From Cytophagales bacterium (GTDB taxonomy: Bacteria > Bacteroidota > Bacteroidia > Cytophagales > Bernardetiaceae), in NCBI GenBank assembly GCA_013299045.1, contig JAAFJX010000032.1, positions 1-40,525 of the forward strand: a stretch of DNA of 40,525 bases, given 5' to 3'. Shown here one piece after another: positions 24,822 to 34,101 of this stretch. Within the stretch, counting starts at the first letter, position 1. Each line of letters starts with the position of its first letter. Made by a program: the position numbers and the translations under genes. The notes under the pieces are model-generated. The model made no database searches. It had not been told where the DNA came from and saw nothing but the letters and a program-made list of their open reading frames with translations.

Positions 24822-24875
24822 TTAGTCTCCCTTAAAAAGGCAATAAGTTATTCGTTATCAATAAATTATTGTTGA
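24822..24875 (+). mobile_element. MITE-like remnant: single left end
   Basis: TTAGTCTCCCTTAAAAAG (24822-24839) matches the terminal repeat of copy A with one deletion. It is followed by about 35 bases resembling the AT-rich left end (the ATTATT and AATAAATT stretches). Nothing resembling the element's middle or right end follows. Confidence 0.45.
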
Positions 24876-24950
24876 ATTTATTTGGAAAAAACTACAAATT
24901 TTTGTAATTCTGCTTTCTAAACCTTGCAAATATTTTTGCAGCAATACCTT

Positions 24951-25520
24951 TTATTGAATCAAAGCGCTTCGCTTTTTTGTTCGTTTTAACCAAAGTATAA
25001 GAACCGCATAAAACAACGCTAGCAGGAAAAGATAGCAAAACGCGCCCACAAATTGGTGTAAAGCCTCAGGGCTGAGCCAATCCAGTTGGTGTTGGAGATG
25101 CTGCCGCGCTAAGATAGCACATTGGATACGTGAAACATTTGCCCAGATGGTCAGACCATAAGCTACAAAAAGCAGGCAAAAAAGATATAAGTAAGACTTT
25201 ATCTTTGAGGCTTTTAGATAAGGAATACAGGCCAAGCAAGCCACCAAATAAGCACATAACCAAAAATTATAGCCCGAGCAAGAACGCTCTATCAGCACGT
25301 TGAAGTGGCTAAAATGAAAGGCATGGTCTGGGGTTGTGTAGGCGGGATAGCCACTCAAAATACTGATGCCCAAAACCGTTGGCAAAAGCAAAAAAGAGAG
25401 AGATTCGTTGTCTGTATAGCTGTATAAAAATCTTAAAACGAGCACAACAGAAACTGAAAAGACGTAGAGTTTCCACGCTTTCAGATTGCTTAGAGTTGAG
25501 TTTTTAGCGAGCAGCATCAT
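24951..25520 (-). CDS. Exosortase/archaeosortase family protein
   Basis: The start at 25520 is chosen because the longer frame to 25595 reads out of frame through the end of the preceding gene; this gives 189 residues with about six membrane segments. The exosortase triad is visible: Cys81 in RSCSGYNFW, Arg131 in NVSRIQCAI and His155 in ALHQFVGA. Exosortases are transpeptidase-like membrane enzymes that cleave PEP-CTERM-type C-terminal anchors during export. This is one of the short Bacteroidota-type forms; the subfamily cannot be fixed by eye. It overlaps the DUF423 gene by 17 bases and is the last gene of a valS-DUF423-exosortase operon. No PEP-CTERM-like substrate gene is in the window. 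Confidence 0.8.
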   Translation of the reverse strand: MMLLAKNSTLSNLKAWKLYVFSVSVVLVLRFLYSYTDNESLSFLLLPTVLGISILSGYPAYTTPDHAFHFSHFNVLIERSCSGYNFWLCAYLVACLACIPYLKASKIKSYLYLFCLLFVAYGLTIWANVSRIQCAILARQHLQHQLDWLSPEALHQFVGAFCYLFLLALFYAVLILWLKRTKKRSALIQ

Positions 25521-25899
25521 CGCGGGAAGTTTGCCAAAAGCCCACCATAGCAAGCACCCAACCCAGCACAAAAGCCAAACCGCCAACAGGTGCAACTGCT
25601 CCCCATTTTTTTACGCCAGTTACGCTCAAAATGCTCAAAGAGCCCGAAAAAAACAGAATACCCAGCAGTAAACTCAGGGCAGCCCAGCCCAAAAGTTTAT
25701 GGTCGTATTTGAGCCGCAGTAAGCCCAAACCCAAAAGCCCCAGCGCATGGTAAAACCAATAGGACATACCTGTTTGGAAAGTGGCCTGTGTGTCGTGCTG
25801 TTTGAGTATAGGCATGAGGGCGTGAGCGCCAAAAGCGCCCACCACCACCGCCAAAGCCAACAAGGCAAACGCCACTAAAATACTGTTCTTGCCCGACAT
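25504..25899 (-). CDS. DUF423 (YgdD-like) inner-membrane protein
   Basis: This 131-residue protein has four predicted membrane segments. It begins VAFALLALAVVVGAFGAHAL and continues with FQTGMSYWFYHALGLL and FSGSLSIL, then TPxGG-like APVGGLAF, all diagnostic of DUF423. The function of the family is unknown. It starts 17 bases after the valS stop and overlaps the exosortase start, so the three genes are probably co-transcribed and the last two translationally coupled. Confidence 0.9.
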   Translation of the reverse strand: MSGKNSILVAFALLALAVVVGAFGAHALMPILKQHDTQATFQTGMSYWFYHALGLLGLGLLRLKYDHKLLGWAALSLLLGILFFSGSLSILSVTGVKKWGAVAPVGGLAFVLGWVLAMVGFWQTSRDDAAR

Positions 25900-25915
25900 A
25901 CCTGTTTTTTTTTGA

Positions 25916-28585
25916 TTAACTCAAAGCCATTAAACCTTCTTCCAAAGCCTTTATTTTAGCCTCGGCATCGGCTTTTTTCTTCTGCTCGGCAGCAAGAACT
26001 TCGGGTTTGGCGTTTTGTACAAAGCGTTCATTGTTCAATTTTTTTAGTACGGACTCCAAGAAACCTTTCTGATAGGCAATGTCCTTTTCAAGACTTTCAC
26101 GCTCTTTGTCATTATCCTTTTGAAGTTCTACAGCCACAAAAAACTCGTCCTGCCCCACCACAAAACTCAAAGGGTAAGCCGATTTTTCGTCTAAGAATGT
26201 AATGCCGCTCAGGTTAGCCATTTTGAGAATTTCGGCAGCAAACTCCACATAAAGGTCGGTTTTTTGCGCACGAATTTGCAAGTTAAAATCCGTTTTGGGC
26301 GACATACCGTGCTTGCTTCGGAAGTTGCGAATTTGGCTAATAACTTCTAGGGCTTTGTCGGCACGTTGCAAAAGGTTGGTGCTGTTTAAGTTCTTAGGAA
26401 CGGGATAGGCGCTCAGCGTGATGCAGTCAGTTTCGCTTCTTTTTGCCAAAAGCGACCAGATTTCTTCGGTAATAAATGGCATGAAGGGGTGCAATAATTT
26501 GAGAATGCTCTCCATAAATTCTCTGGTTTTAAGGAAAGTGGCCTCATCAATAGGTTCACCTTGTTCAGGCTTAATCATTTCCAAATACCAAGAGCAGAAG
26601 TCGTCCCAAACGAGCTTATAAATGGCCATGAGTGCTTCCGAAATGCGGAATTGTCCATAAAGTTGCTCCACAACCACAAGCGTATGGTCTAGTTTTGCCT
26701 CAAACCAATCCATTGCTTTCGGATTGCTCGGCGACTCGGCCTTATCCACCTGCCAGCCCTGAATGAGTCTAAAAGCATTCCAAATTTTATTAGAAAAATT
26801 GCGACCTTGCTCACAAAGTTTTTCATCAAAAGGCAAGTCATTGCCTGCAGGCGAACAAAAGAGCATACCAATTCGTACACCGTCTGCGCCGTGCTTGTCA
26901 ATGAGGTCTAGGGGGTCTGGAGAGTTGCCTAGTTGTTTGGACATTTTGCGGCCTTGCTTGTCGCGGACTATGCCTGTCAAATAGACATCGCTAAAGGGTT
27001 TTTCTTTCATATATTCCTGCCCCGCGATAATCATGCGCGCCACCCAGAAAAACAAGATTTCGGGGGCCGTAACCAGCACATCAGTAGGATAGAAGTAGGC
27101 CAAATCGGCGTTTTCTTTGGCAAATTTTACATTCTCAAGGTCGTAGTCCTCGTAGGCATCAAAAACAGCCATAGGCCAGAGCCAAGAGGAAGCCCAAGTA
27201 TCTAACACATCTTCGTCCTGCCGCAGGTCTTTGGCAGTATATGTAGGATTCAATTTTTGTGCTTCATGCAAGGCTTCTTCGGCTGTTTCGGCCACCACAA
27301 ACTCACCAGTAGGCAAATAGTAGGCTGGTATGCGCTGCCCCCACCAAAGCTGGCGCGAAATACACCAATCCTTGACGTTTTCCATCCAATGACGATAGGT
27401 ATTTTTGAACTTGGCTGGGTGCAAACGCACAGAATCGCTCTCTACGGCCTCTAATGCGGGCTTAGAAATGGCTTGCATATTGATAAACCATTGCAAGGAG
27501 AGCTTAGGTTCTACGACAGTATTGGTGCGCTCCGAACGCCCTATGCGCGTGGTAAATTCTTTGGACTCCACAATGAAGCCCTCCGTCTCCAATTTTTTGA
27601 CAATGCGTTTGCGCACTTCAAAGCGGTCTTTACCAATGTATTCGGGCATTTGGCATAACGGACTCATGGTGCCATCTTCGTTGATGGTATCAATAACCTC
27701 TAGATGATGGCGCTGGCCAATTTCATAGTCATTGATGTCGTGAGCGGGCGTAACCTTGAGGCAGCCTGTGCCGAAGGTTTTATCTACGTAATCGTCTGCA
27801 ATGATAGGAATTTCGCGGTTGATGAAAGGAACAAGTGCCTTTTTACCAAGTAAATGCGTATAACGCTCGTCGCTAGGATTAACAGCCACCGCTACGTCGC
27901 CCATAATGGTTTCGGGGCGCTGCGTTGCAATGACAATAAAATCGTTTGTGCCTTTGATGGGGTAGCGAATGCTGTAAAGTGTGGAGCGTTCACCCTCATC
28001 TTTGTAAAGAACTTCTTCGTTTGAAAGAGCTGTTTTGGCCTCGCAGTCCCAGTTAATCATGCGTAGCCCTCTGTAGATATGGCCCTTTTTATAAAAGTCT
28101 ATAAATACTTTGATGACGGCGCGGTAATAGGTTGGCTCAAGGGTAAAGCGTGTGCGAGACCAGTCGCAGGAAGCACCCAATTTTTTGAGCTGCTCCAGAA
28201 TGATGCCGCCGTATTTTTCTTTCCATTCCCAAGCGTGCTCCAAAAACTGCTCTCGGGTAAGGTCTGCCTTTCTGATGTTTTGTTCGCGTAGCATACGCAC
28301 CACTTTGGCTTCCGTCGCAATAGATGCGTGGTCAGTGCCCGGCACCCAGAGCGCCTCAAAGCCCTGCATACGCGCCTTGCGTACGAGAACGTCTTGAATG
28401 GTGTTGTTCAGAATATGCCCCATGTGCAAAATGCCCGTTACGTTGGGCGGGGGCATCAAAATCGTGAATGGCTTTTTGTTCGGATTGGGCTTGGCTTCAT
28501 ACATTTTGTGTTTGAGCCAATGCGCATACCATTTTTTTTCTACCTCCTGGGGCTGATATATTTTAGGAATTTCTGACGACATCAT
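25916..28585 (-). CDS. valS: Valyl-tRNA synthetase
   Basis: The 889-residue class I synthetase charges tRNA-Val. The HIGH box is HMGH at about residues 54-57 (PPPNVTGILHMGHIL). The KMSKS loop reads KMSKQLGNSPDPLD near residue 545. The editing (CP1) domain is present (GTGCLKVTPAHDINDYEIG). WWGQRIPAYY and the C-terminal coiled-coil arm (KDIAYQKGFLESVLKKLNNERF) are also present. The frame runs to 28684, but a promoter (28620-28653) lies inside that extension, so the ATG at 28585 is used. It heads an operon with DUF423 and the exosortase. Confidence 0.97.
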   Translation of the reverse strand: MMSSEIPKIYQPQEVEKKWYAHWLKHKMYEAKPNPNKKPFTILMPPPNVTGILHMGHILNNTIQDVLVRKARMQGFEALWVPGTDHASIATEAKVVRMLREQNIRKADLTREQFLEHAWEWKEKYGGIILEQLKKLGASCDWSRTRFTLEPTYYRAVIKVFIDFYKKGHIYRGLRMINWDCEAKTALSNEEVLYKDEGERSTLYSIRYPIKGTNDFIVIATQRPETIMGDVAVAVNPSDERYTHLLGKKALVPFINREIPIIADDYVDKTFGTGCLKVTPAHDINDYEIGQRHHLEVIDTINEDGTMSPLCQMPEYIGKDRFEVRKRIVKKLETEGFIVESKEFTTRIGRSERTNTVVEPKLSLQWFINMQAISKPALEAVESDSVRLHPAKFKNTYRHWMENVKDWCISRQLWWGQRIPAYYLPTGEFVVAETAEEALHEAQKLNPTYTAKDLRQDEDVLDTWASSWLWPMAVFDAYEDYDLENVKFAKENADLAYFYPTDVLVTAPEILFFWVARMIIAGQEYMKEKPFSDVYLTGIVRDKQGRKMSKQLGNSPDPLDLIDKHGADGVRIGMLFCSPAGNDLPFDEKLCEQGRNFSNKIWNAFRLIQGWQVDKAESPSNPKAMDWFEAKLDHTLVVVEQLYGQFRISEALMAIYKLVWDDFCSWYLEMIKPEQGEPIDEATFLKTREFMESILKLLHPFMPFITEEIWSLLAKRSETDCITLSAYPVPKNLNSTNLLQRADKALEVISQIRNFRSKHGMSPKTDFNLQIRAQKTDLYVEFAAEILKMANLSGITFLDEKSAYPLSFVVGQDEFFVAVELQKDNDKERESLEKDIAYQKGFLESVLKKLNNERFVQNAKPEVLAAEQKKKADAEAKIKALEEGLMALS

Positions 28586-28619
28586 GGGAATAAGACCGCT
28601 AAAATCAATAGTTTGGCTG

Positions 28620-28653
28620 CAAAGATAGGAATTTATTGAAAATTTTGCACAAA
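28620..28653 (-). promoter_or_regulatory. Promoter of the valS operon
   Basis: On the minus strand: TTTG (28650-28653), a 22-base spacer, then TATCTTTG (28620-28627). Transcription would begin near 28613, about 28 bases before the ATG at 28585. Confidence 0.6.
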
Positions 28654-28685
28654 GAATTTTTTTGATATGAGGCTTCCGTATCAAA

Positions 28686-28841
28686 AGCTAAATTGACGAG
28701 CATGGTTTGCCTACTTTAGCAAAATCCTTTATGCTTTAATATTCTCTTCCTAGCTACTTTTCGCCTTAATGCAGAACTGAAGCGCGAGCTGAAAGTTCCG
28801 ACCGTAGGGCATAGCAAAAAAATCAAGCCTCGCAAAAGGGC
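28686..28841 (-). mobile_element. MITE-like remnant: internal fragment, diverged
   Basis: From AGCTAAATT through GCCTCGCAAAAGGG this aligns with the right half of the element in copy-A orientation. It carries the GAACTGAAGCGCGAGCTGAA segment found in copy C but missing from copy A. Both terminal repeats are absent. It is the most diverged copy in the window. Confidence 0.6.
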
Positions 28842-29279
28842 AAGATAAGCCTTGGGGTTCTATCCGTTTTTTTAGCGGAATAGGGATAAAAAAAATTCTT
28901 GCTTAAATTGCTCTTAATGAAAATTGAGATTAGGATTAGGTTGTTGGAGAACTTTCTGCCTTTATATCTTGCAAAGTTTAGATAGCGATGAAAGTCTATT
29001 CTGTTTGATAAAAAAATTAATACAACAAATATTGAAGATAAAACTGGTCATTTTTTTATCTAGAAGGACTGTATATCTGTATTTTGTAAATTTTGAAACA
29101 CCGATTAAACGATGTATTCACTGTTTAAATTTTGTTTAACAAAATTTAACCCCTAACCCCGAAAATATTTTACGGAATTTATGCTAAAAACAACCTCTTA
29201 ATTAACCTCTCTAAGAGATGTAAGTTTTGAGAAGGGAATAATTGTATTTTTCTAAGATAGGGACTTTACTTTTAAAGTA

Positions 29280-29395
29280 CGGCCAACTACGGCTAAGGCC
29301 TGTATTTTGCGTTAGAGAGTCGGCGGGTTTAGTGCGTAGCACCGAAGCGAAGCCCAAAGACGAACGACCGCGAATCGGGAACGTCCAAGAAATTA
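29280..29395. repeat. GC-richer non-coding block, probably a dispersed repeat
   Basis: About 115 bases (ACGGCCAACTACGGCTAAGG through CGGGAACGTCC) are clearly richer in G+C and in CG dinucleotides than the AT-rich flanks. They contain small inverted arms (GGCC and GGCC; GTGCGTAGCAC). No second copy occurs in this window. It could be a dispersed repeat, an insertion-sequence remnant or a structured RNA. Confidence 0.35.
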
Positions 29396-29519
29396 TACAA
29401 AAACAATTAGGTGTTTTTTTTGTTCAAGATTTTTTTTAATAGGCGCTTGGTTTCTTACTGCCTCAAAGTCTTGTGTGTTTGCTAGCAACTGTTTATTTCA
29501 TTGCATGAAATCCTTTGCT

Positions 29520-29527
29520 TAACTTTG
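29520..29527 (+). promoter_or_regulatory. -7 box for the PIG-L gene
   Basis: TAACTTTG fits TAnnTTTG and lies only 13 bases before the ATG at 29541. This favours the second ATG at 29556 as the start. Confidence 0.4.
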
Positions 29528-29555
29528 CGCCCACAATACCATGAACTTCTCTGCC

Positions 29556-32063
29556 ATGAAACACCTTCTGTTTTTGCTATTTTTTTGTACAAATACAATA
29601 TTGTTTGCTCAACTACCTGTTTTTCAGTCTAAGTCTGCCAGTCATATCCAGCATGATTTGTTCAAGCTGCAAACCGTGGGCAATGTGCTTTATTTGGCTG
29701 CCCATCCAGACGATGAAAACACTCGGCTCATAGCTTACTACGCGAATCAGGTGGGCGCAAGAACGGCTTATCTTTCGCTGACGCGTGGCGACGGCGGCCA
29801 AAACCTTATCGGCAAGGAGCAGCGCGAACTCATGGGGCTTATACGCACACACGAGTTGCTGGCAGCGCGTTTTACGGACGGTGGCGAGCAAATTTTTTCT
29901 AGGGCCAATGATTTTGGCTACTCAAAAACTGCTGATGAAACGATGCGCATCTGGGACAAAGAGCAGGTTTTGGCAGACGTGGTCTGGACGATTAGGCAGT
30001 TTAAACCTGATTTGATTATCACCCGCTTTGCCCCCGACTATGCAGACACCCACGGCCACCACATTGCTTCGGCGCAGTTGGCCGTGGAGGCTTTTGCCGC
30101 TGCTGCCGACCCTAAGCGTTTCCCAGAGCAACTGAAATACGTCAGTACGCACCGCAGCAAACGTATTTTTTGGAATACATCTGCTTTTTTCTTTCGCGAC
30201 AAACCCAATTTGGATAAATCCGCTTATCCCACCATAGATGTAGGCGTTTTTAACCCACTCCTTGGTCAGCATTACGGCGAAATAGCCGCCAAAAGCCGCT
30301 CTCAGCACAAATCGCAAGGTTTTGGTGCAGCAGCCAATCGGGGCGAACAGTTGGAGTACTTCAAGTTTTTGGCTGGGGATAGCCTCAAGTCTAATCAAAT
30401 TGATGAGGGTATTGATTGGACTTGGCAGCGCGTCCCGAACAGCCAAAAAGTGGCGCAACTCTTACAGAAAGCCTATCTGAATTTTAAACCCACCGAGCCG
30501 TTGGCTTCTGTGCCGCTTTTGCTAGAAGCGCTAACTGCTATGCGGCAACTCCCGCAAGATGTGCTGGTTGCTTACAAAGTAAAACAGTTAGAGGAAATCA
30601 TTTTGCATTGTGCTGGCATTTGGGCAGAGGCTGTTTCGCCGGATTATTCGCTCTGCAACGGCGATTCGCTCACGGTGCTGGCTCCCGCGCTTATGCGCTA
30701 CGAGAGCAAGGCTTCTCTCAGAGGTATTCAACTGAAAATTCAGACCAAAACTGGCCTTGAAAGCCACGACTTCAGCGTTCAAAAGTTTGTTTTGAACAAA
30801 ATAGCTGCTGCCAATCTTAAAATTTTGTTGCCCACAAACCTCGACAACTCCCACCCCTATTGGCTCAAAGAAAAAAGTACGCCGGGAATGTTTGAGGTAC
30901 AAGACCAGTTACAACGCGGTTTACCCCAAAACAAACCCATTTTTCAGGTTATTTATAGTTTTGATGTTCAGGGTGTCAGTATAGAATTGGTTTTGCCTCT
31001 TTTGCACAAAATGACAGACCCCGTGGACGGCGAAGTGTATAGACAAGTAAGCCTTGCGCCTGCCGCTACGCTTAACTTTGAACAAGAGGCTTATACTTGG
31101 CCTCAAAACACGGAACGAGCACTCAAAGTAACTGTTAAAGCACACAAAAAGAATGCAAAGGGCACTTTTCAGCTTAAATTCCCGCAGGGTTGGACGGCCT
31201 CTCTCACAGACCTAGACTTTGATATTAAAGAAAAATTTGGTGAACAAATTTTTACAGTCCGTGTGAAGCCACCTCAAAAGAGCAGCGAAGGGACTATCAA
31301 AGCCGAATTAAAATTGGCAGACCATCAAGGTTTTGAGGCGGCAAAGTCCTTTACTAGAATTGAATACAAGCATATTCCTATCCAAAATCTTTATCCTGAA
31401 ACGGAAACCAAAATCAACTTTGAGCCGATAGAAGTGAAAGCAAAGCGCATAGGCTACATCAAAGGCGCGGGCGATGCGTTGCCGCAAGCGATAGAACAGC
31501 TCGGTTGCGAAGTGGTTATGCTGGAAGAAAATCAGATAAAACCCGAAATTTTAGCTGGTTTTCAGGCTGTTGTACTGGGTGTGCGCGCCTTCAATACCAT
31601 AGATTTTTTGAAGTTTAAAGCACAAATTTTGTTTGACTACGTACAAAACGGCGGTGTGATGTTGGTACAATACAACACCAATTTTGAGCTAGTAACGCAA
31701 CAAATAGCACCCTTTTCGCTCAAGATTTCCAGAGAGCGCGTTACAGAAGAAAACGCCAAAGTGCGCTTTCTTGAGCCTAAACATAAGCTACTCAGCAGCC
31801 CCAATAAGATTACCGAAGCCGATTTTGAGGGCTGGGTACAAGAGCGCGGCCTATATTTTCCGAACGAGTGGGCTGCCGAATTTACACCGATTTTGGCTAT
31901 GCAAGACAACAACGAGCCAGAACGAAAAGGTGCGCTGCTGGTGGCTAAGCACGGCAAAGGGCATTTCATTTACACGGGTTTGTCGCTTTTTAGGCAGCTA
32001 CCGGCCAATGTGGAAGGCGCTTATCGGCTTTTGGCTAATTTGATTTCTTTGGGAGATGAGTAA
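29556..32063 (+). CDS. Secreted PIG-L family deacetylase, multidomain
   Basis: From the ATG at 29556 the 835-residue protein has a signal peptide (MKHLLFLLFFCTNTILFAQ). The PIG-L/LmbE domain follows, with the zinc motif AHPDDEN (about residues 49-55) and the second-ligand region THGHH. This family removes N-acetyl groups from sugars such as GlcNAc derivatives. The middle (about 330-590) is strand-rich and Ig-like. The C-terminal ~200 residues (VVLGVRAFNTID, GGVMLVQYNTN, GKGHFIYTGLSLFRQLP) look like a glutamine-amidotransferase-like/ThuA-type domain, which may be non-catalytic. The stop codon overlaps the next start by 8 bases. Confidence 0.87.
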   Translation: MKHLLFLLFFCTNTILFAQLPVFQSKSASHIQHDLFKLQTVGNVLYLAAHPDDENTRLIAYYANQVGARTAYLSLTRGDGGQNLIGKEQRELMGLIRTHELLAARFTDGGEQIFSRANDFGYSKTADETMRIWDKEQVLADVVWTIRQFKPDLIITRFAPDYADTHGHHIASAQLAVEAFAAAADPKRFPEQLKYVSTHRSKRIFWNTSAFFFRDKPNLDKSAYPTIDVGVFNPLLGQHYGEIAAKSRSQHKSQGFGAAANRGEQLEYFKFLAGDSLKSNQIDEGIDWTWQRVPNSQKVAQLLQKAYLNFKPTEPLASVPLLLEALTAMRQLPQDVLVAYKVKQLEEIILHCAGIWAEAVSPDYSLCNGDSLTVLAPALMRYESKASLRGIQLKIQTKTGLESHDFSVQKFVLNKIAAANLKILLPTNLDNSHPYWLKEKSTPGMFEVQDQLQRGLPQNKPIFQVIYSFDVQGVSIELVLPLLHKMTDPVDGEVYRQVSLAPAATLNFEQEAYTWPQNTERALKVTVKAHKKNAKGTFQLKFPQGWTASLTDLDFDIKEKFGEQIFTVRVKPPQKSSEGTIKAELKLADHQGFEAAKSFTRIEYKHIPIQNLYPETETKINFEPIEVKAKRIGYIKGAGDALPQAIEQLGCEVVMLEENQIKPEILAGFQAVVLGVRAFNTIDFLKFKAQILFDYVQNGGVMLVQYNTNFELVTQQIAPFSLKISRERVTEENAKVRFLEPKHKLLSSPNKITEADFEGWVQERGLYFPNEWAAEFTPILAMQDNNEPERKGALLVAKHGKGHFIYTGLSLFRQLPANVEGAYRLLANLISLGDE

Positions 32064-32631
32064 GACAGCCAAAACTATTTTTTTGGTGCGGCACACACCA
32101 GTCGCTTTGTCTGCAGCGCATTGCTACGGTCAGCTAGATGTGGAACTTGCGCCTCATGCAGAGGAGTCCATCGCTGAGGTTTTAAAACGTTTGCCTCCGC
32201 TTGATGCCGTTTGGACAAGTTCTTTGCAGCGCTGTTATGTATTGGCGGAACGGATTTTGCCTCTTCCTCAGGTATTTGAGGATTTGCAGGAATACAATTT
32301 TGGGGCTTGGGAAGGAAAAAAATGGTCTGAAATTCCTGAAGACGCGCTAAATGCTTGGATGCAGGATTTTGTAAAGACTGCACCACCACAGGGCGAAAGT
32401 TATGAGGCACTTCAAGAACGCACCATCAAGGCTTTCGGTAAAATAGAGCAAGCCATGCAAGCGGGTAATTTACAAAACATAGGGATTGTAACACATGGAG
32501 GCAATATGCGCGCCTTGTTGGCGCACGTTCTGCACATTCCGCTGGCGCAATCTTTTCAGCTAGAAATTGGTTTTGGAGCCATCTGCCGTTTGCGGAGCAG
32601 CCATAGCGGCTACAAATTGGTGCTGGACTGA
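32056..32631 (+). CDS. Histidine phosphatase, alpha-ribazole phosphatase-like
   Basis: The 191-residue protein belongs to the phosphoglycerate-mutase-like superfamily. The phosphoryl-accepting His13 is in LVRHTPVAL; RHT in place of RHG is typical of CobC. SSLQRC (Arg59), the catalytic-acid region FGAWEGKKW (Glu79/Glu86) and His147 in THGGNMRAL complete the site. CobC removes the 5'-phosphate of alpha-ribazole in cobalamin assembly. No other cobalamin genes are near, so another small phosphate ester is possible. Its ATG overlaps the PIG-L stop by 8 bases (ATGAGTAA), implying translational coupling. Confidence 0.8.
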   Translation: MSKTAKTIFLVRHTPVALSAAHCYGQLDVELAPHAEESIAEVLKRLPPLDAVWTSSLQRCYVLAERILPLPQVFEDLQEYNFGAWEGKKWSEIPEDALNAWMQDFVKTAPPQGESYEALQERTIKAFGKIEQAMQAGNLQNIGIVTHGGNMRALLAHVLHIPLAQSFQLEIGFGAICRLRSSHSGYKLVLD

Positions 32632-32700
32632 TAAAAAGAGTCAATACAGCACCAGAAACCTTATTTTTTTGCGGCTTAATGCCTTGGGCTGAAACTCATT

Positions 32701-34101
32701 TTAAAATTCAGCATTTTGTGGCGTGCGTGGGAAAGGGATTACGTCGCGGATATTACCCATGCCGCTCACAAAAAGTACTAAGCGTTCAAAACCAAGCCCA
32801 AAACCAGCGTGTGGGCAGGTGCCATACTTTCGGGTATCCATGTACCACCACAGTTCGTGCTCAGGAATATTCATTTCTTTGATGCGGGTGGCCAAGTTTT
32901 CGTAGCGCTCTTCACGCTGTGAGCCACCAATAATTTCACCAATTTGTGGGAATAATACGTCCATAGCGGCCACTGTTTTACCGTCGTTGTTTTGGCGCAT
33001 ATAGAAGGCCTTGATGTCTTTGGGATAATCACTCAAAATAACGGGTTTCTGAAAGTGCTTTTCCACCAAATAGCGCTCGTGTTCGGACTGCAAATCAATG
33101 CCCCATTTCACATTGTACTCAAATTTTCCTTTTTTGTAGGCCGAAGAACTTAACAAGATGTCTATGGCTTCGGAGTAAGTGATGCGAACAAAATCGTTGG
33201 AAAGGACGCTTTGTAAGCGTTCCAAAAGGGCGTTGTCGTAGGTGTCGTTCAAGAACTGAATATCGTCTGGGCAGCGCTCTAGGGCTTTTTTGATAAGGTA
33301 TTTAATGAAATCTTCTGCCAAGTCCATGTTATCTTTGAGGTCGTGGAAAGCCATTTCTGGTTCTATCATCCAAAATTCGGCGAGGTGGCGGCTGGTATTA
33401 GAGTTCTCGGCGCGGAAAGTGGGGCCAAAGGTGTAAACAAGCCCTAAGCCCATAGCGCCCAGCTCTCCCTCAAGTTGGCCAGAAACGGTCAGGTTCGTAG
33501 ATTTGCCAAAAAAATCTTGGTTGTAGTCCACTGCTCCCTCGCTGTTTAGTGGCGGATTTTTAGCGTCTAGCGTTGTTACGCGAAACATTTGCCCTGCACC
33601 TTCGGCATCAGAGCCTGTAATGATGGGTGTATGCAAGTAAAAAAAACCTTTTTGATTAAAATACTCGTGTATCGCAAAAGCGAGTGTGTGCCTAATGCGG
33701 AATATAGCACCAAAAGTATTGGTTCTGGGTCTTAAATGGGCTATTTCACGCAGGAACTCCATGGTGTGTTTCTTTTTTTGGAGAGGGTATTCTTCGGCAT
33801 CGGCTTCGCCGAGAATGAGAATGTCCTGCGCCTGGATTTCCACGCTCTGTCCCTTACCTTGCGAAGCTACTAGCGTACCTTTGACTTCTACGGCCGTGCC
33901 TGTGTTTACTTTACGCATTAAATCTTCTGAAAACCTCTCATTATCTGCCACTACCTGTATACTTTTGAGACAAGAGCCATCATTCAGCGCTAAAAAATTG
34001 ACAAATTTATTGCCTCGTTTGGTGCGTATCCAACCCTTGATGTGAACATTCTGGCCAGCGCCTTCATGCGTAAGTAGTTGTTTTACAGAATATTTATTCA
34101 T
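32701..34101 (-). CDS. asnS: Asparaginyl-tRNA synthetase
   Basis: The 466-residue class IIb synthetase charges tRNA-Asn. It has an N-terminal OB-fold anticodon-binding domain ([18 protein letters not shown]). Motif 2 reads [20 protein letters not shown] and motif 3 [12 protein letters not shown]. Asn rather than Asp specificity is suggested by overall match to the AsnRS pattern (residues such as PEMAFHDL after motif 2). The length is normal. The convergent phosphatase gene ends 69 bases away with no obvious hairpin between them. Confidence 0.95.
   Translation of the reverse strand: MNKYSVKQLLTHEGAGQNVHIKGWIRTKRGNKFVNFLALNDGSCLKSIQVVADNERFSEDLMRKVNTGTAVEVKGTLVASQGKGQSVEIQAQDILILGEADAEEYPLQKKKHTMEFLREIAHLRPRTNTFGAIFRIRHTLAFAIHEYFNQKGFFYLHTPIITGSDAEGAGQMFRVTTLDAKNPPLNSEGAVDYNQDFFGKSTNLTVSGQLEGELGAMGLGLVYTFGPTFRAENSNTSRHLAEFWMIEPEMAFHDLKDNMDLAEDFIKYLIKKALERCPDDIQFLNDTYDNALLERLQSVLSNDFVRITYSEAIDILLSSSAYKKGKFEYNVKWGIDLQSEHERYLVEKHFQKPVILSDYPKDIKAFYMRQNNDGKTVAAMDVLFPQIGEIIGGSQREERYENLATRIKEMNIPEHELWWYMDTRKYGTCPHAGFGLGFERLVLFVSGMGNIRDVIPFPRTPQNAEF

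Larger units (their letters stand above)
28586..29555. other. 970-base gene-free stretch between valS and the PIG-L gene
   Basis: From left to right: the valS promoter, an outer-repeat relative (28670-28686), a MITE fragment (28686-28841), an AT-rich stretch with nothing recognisable (about 28850-29270), a GC-richer block (29280-29395), and the PIG-L promoter region. An in-frame 65-residue ORF across the GC-richer block does not look like a protein. Confidence 0.6.

Noticed and set aside
25521-25595. N-terminal extension of the exosortase
   Set aside because: It is the shadow of the DUF423 coding end; its hydrophobic look is inherited from the other frame.
29242-29439. 65-residue ORF across the GC-richer block
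   Set aside because: No start context, no domain; the coding look comes only from the local GC content.
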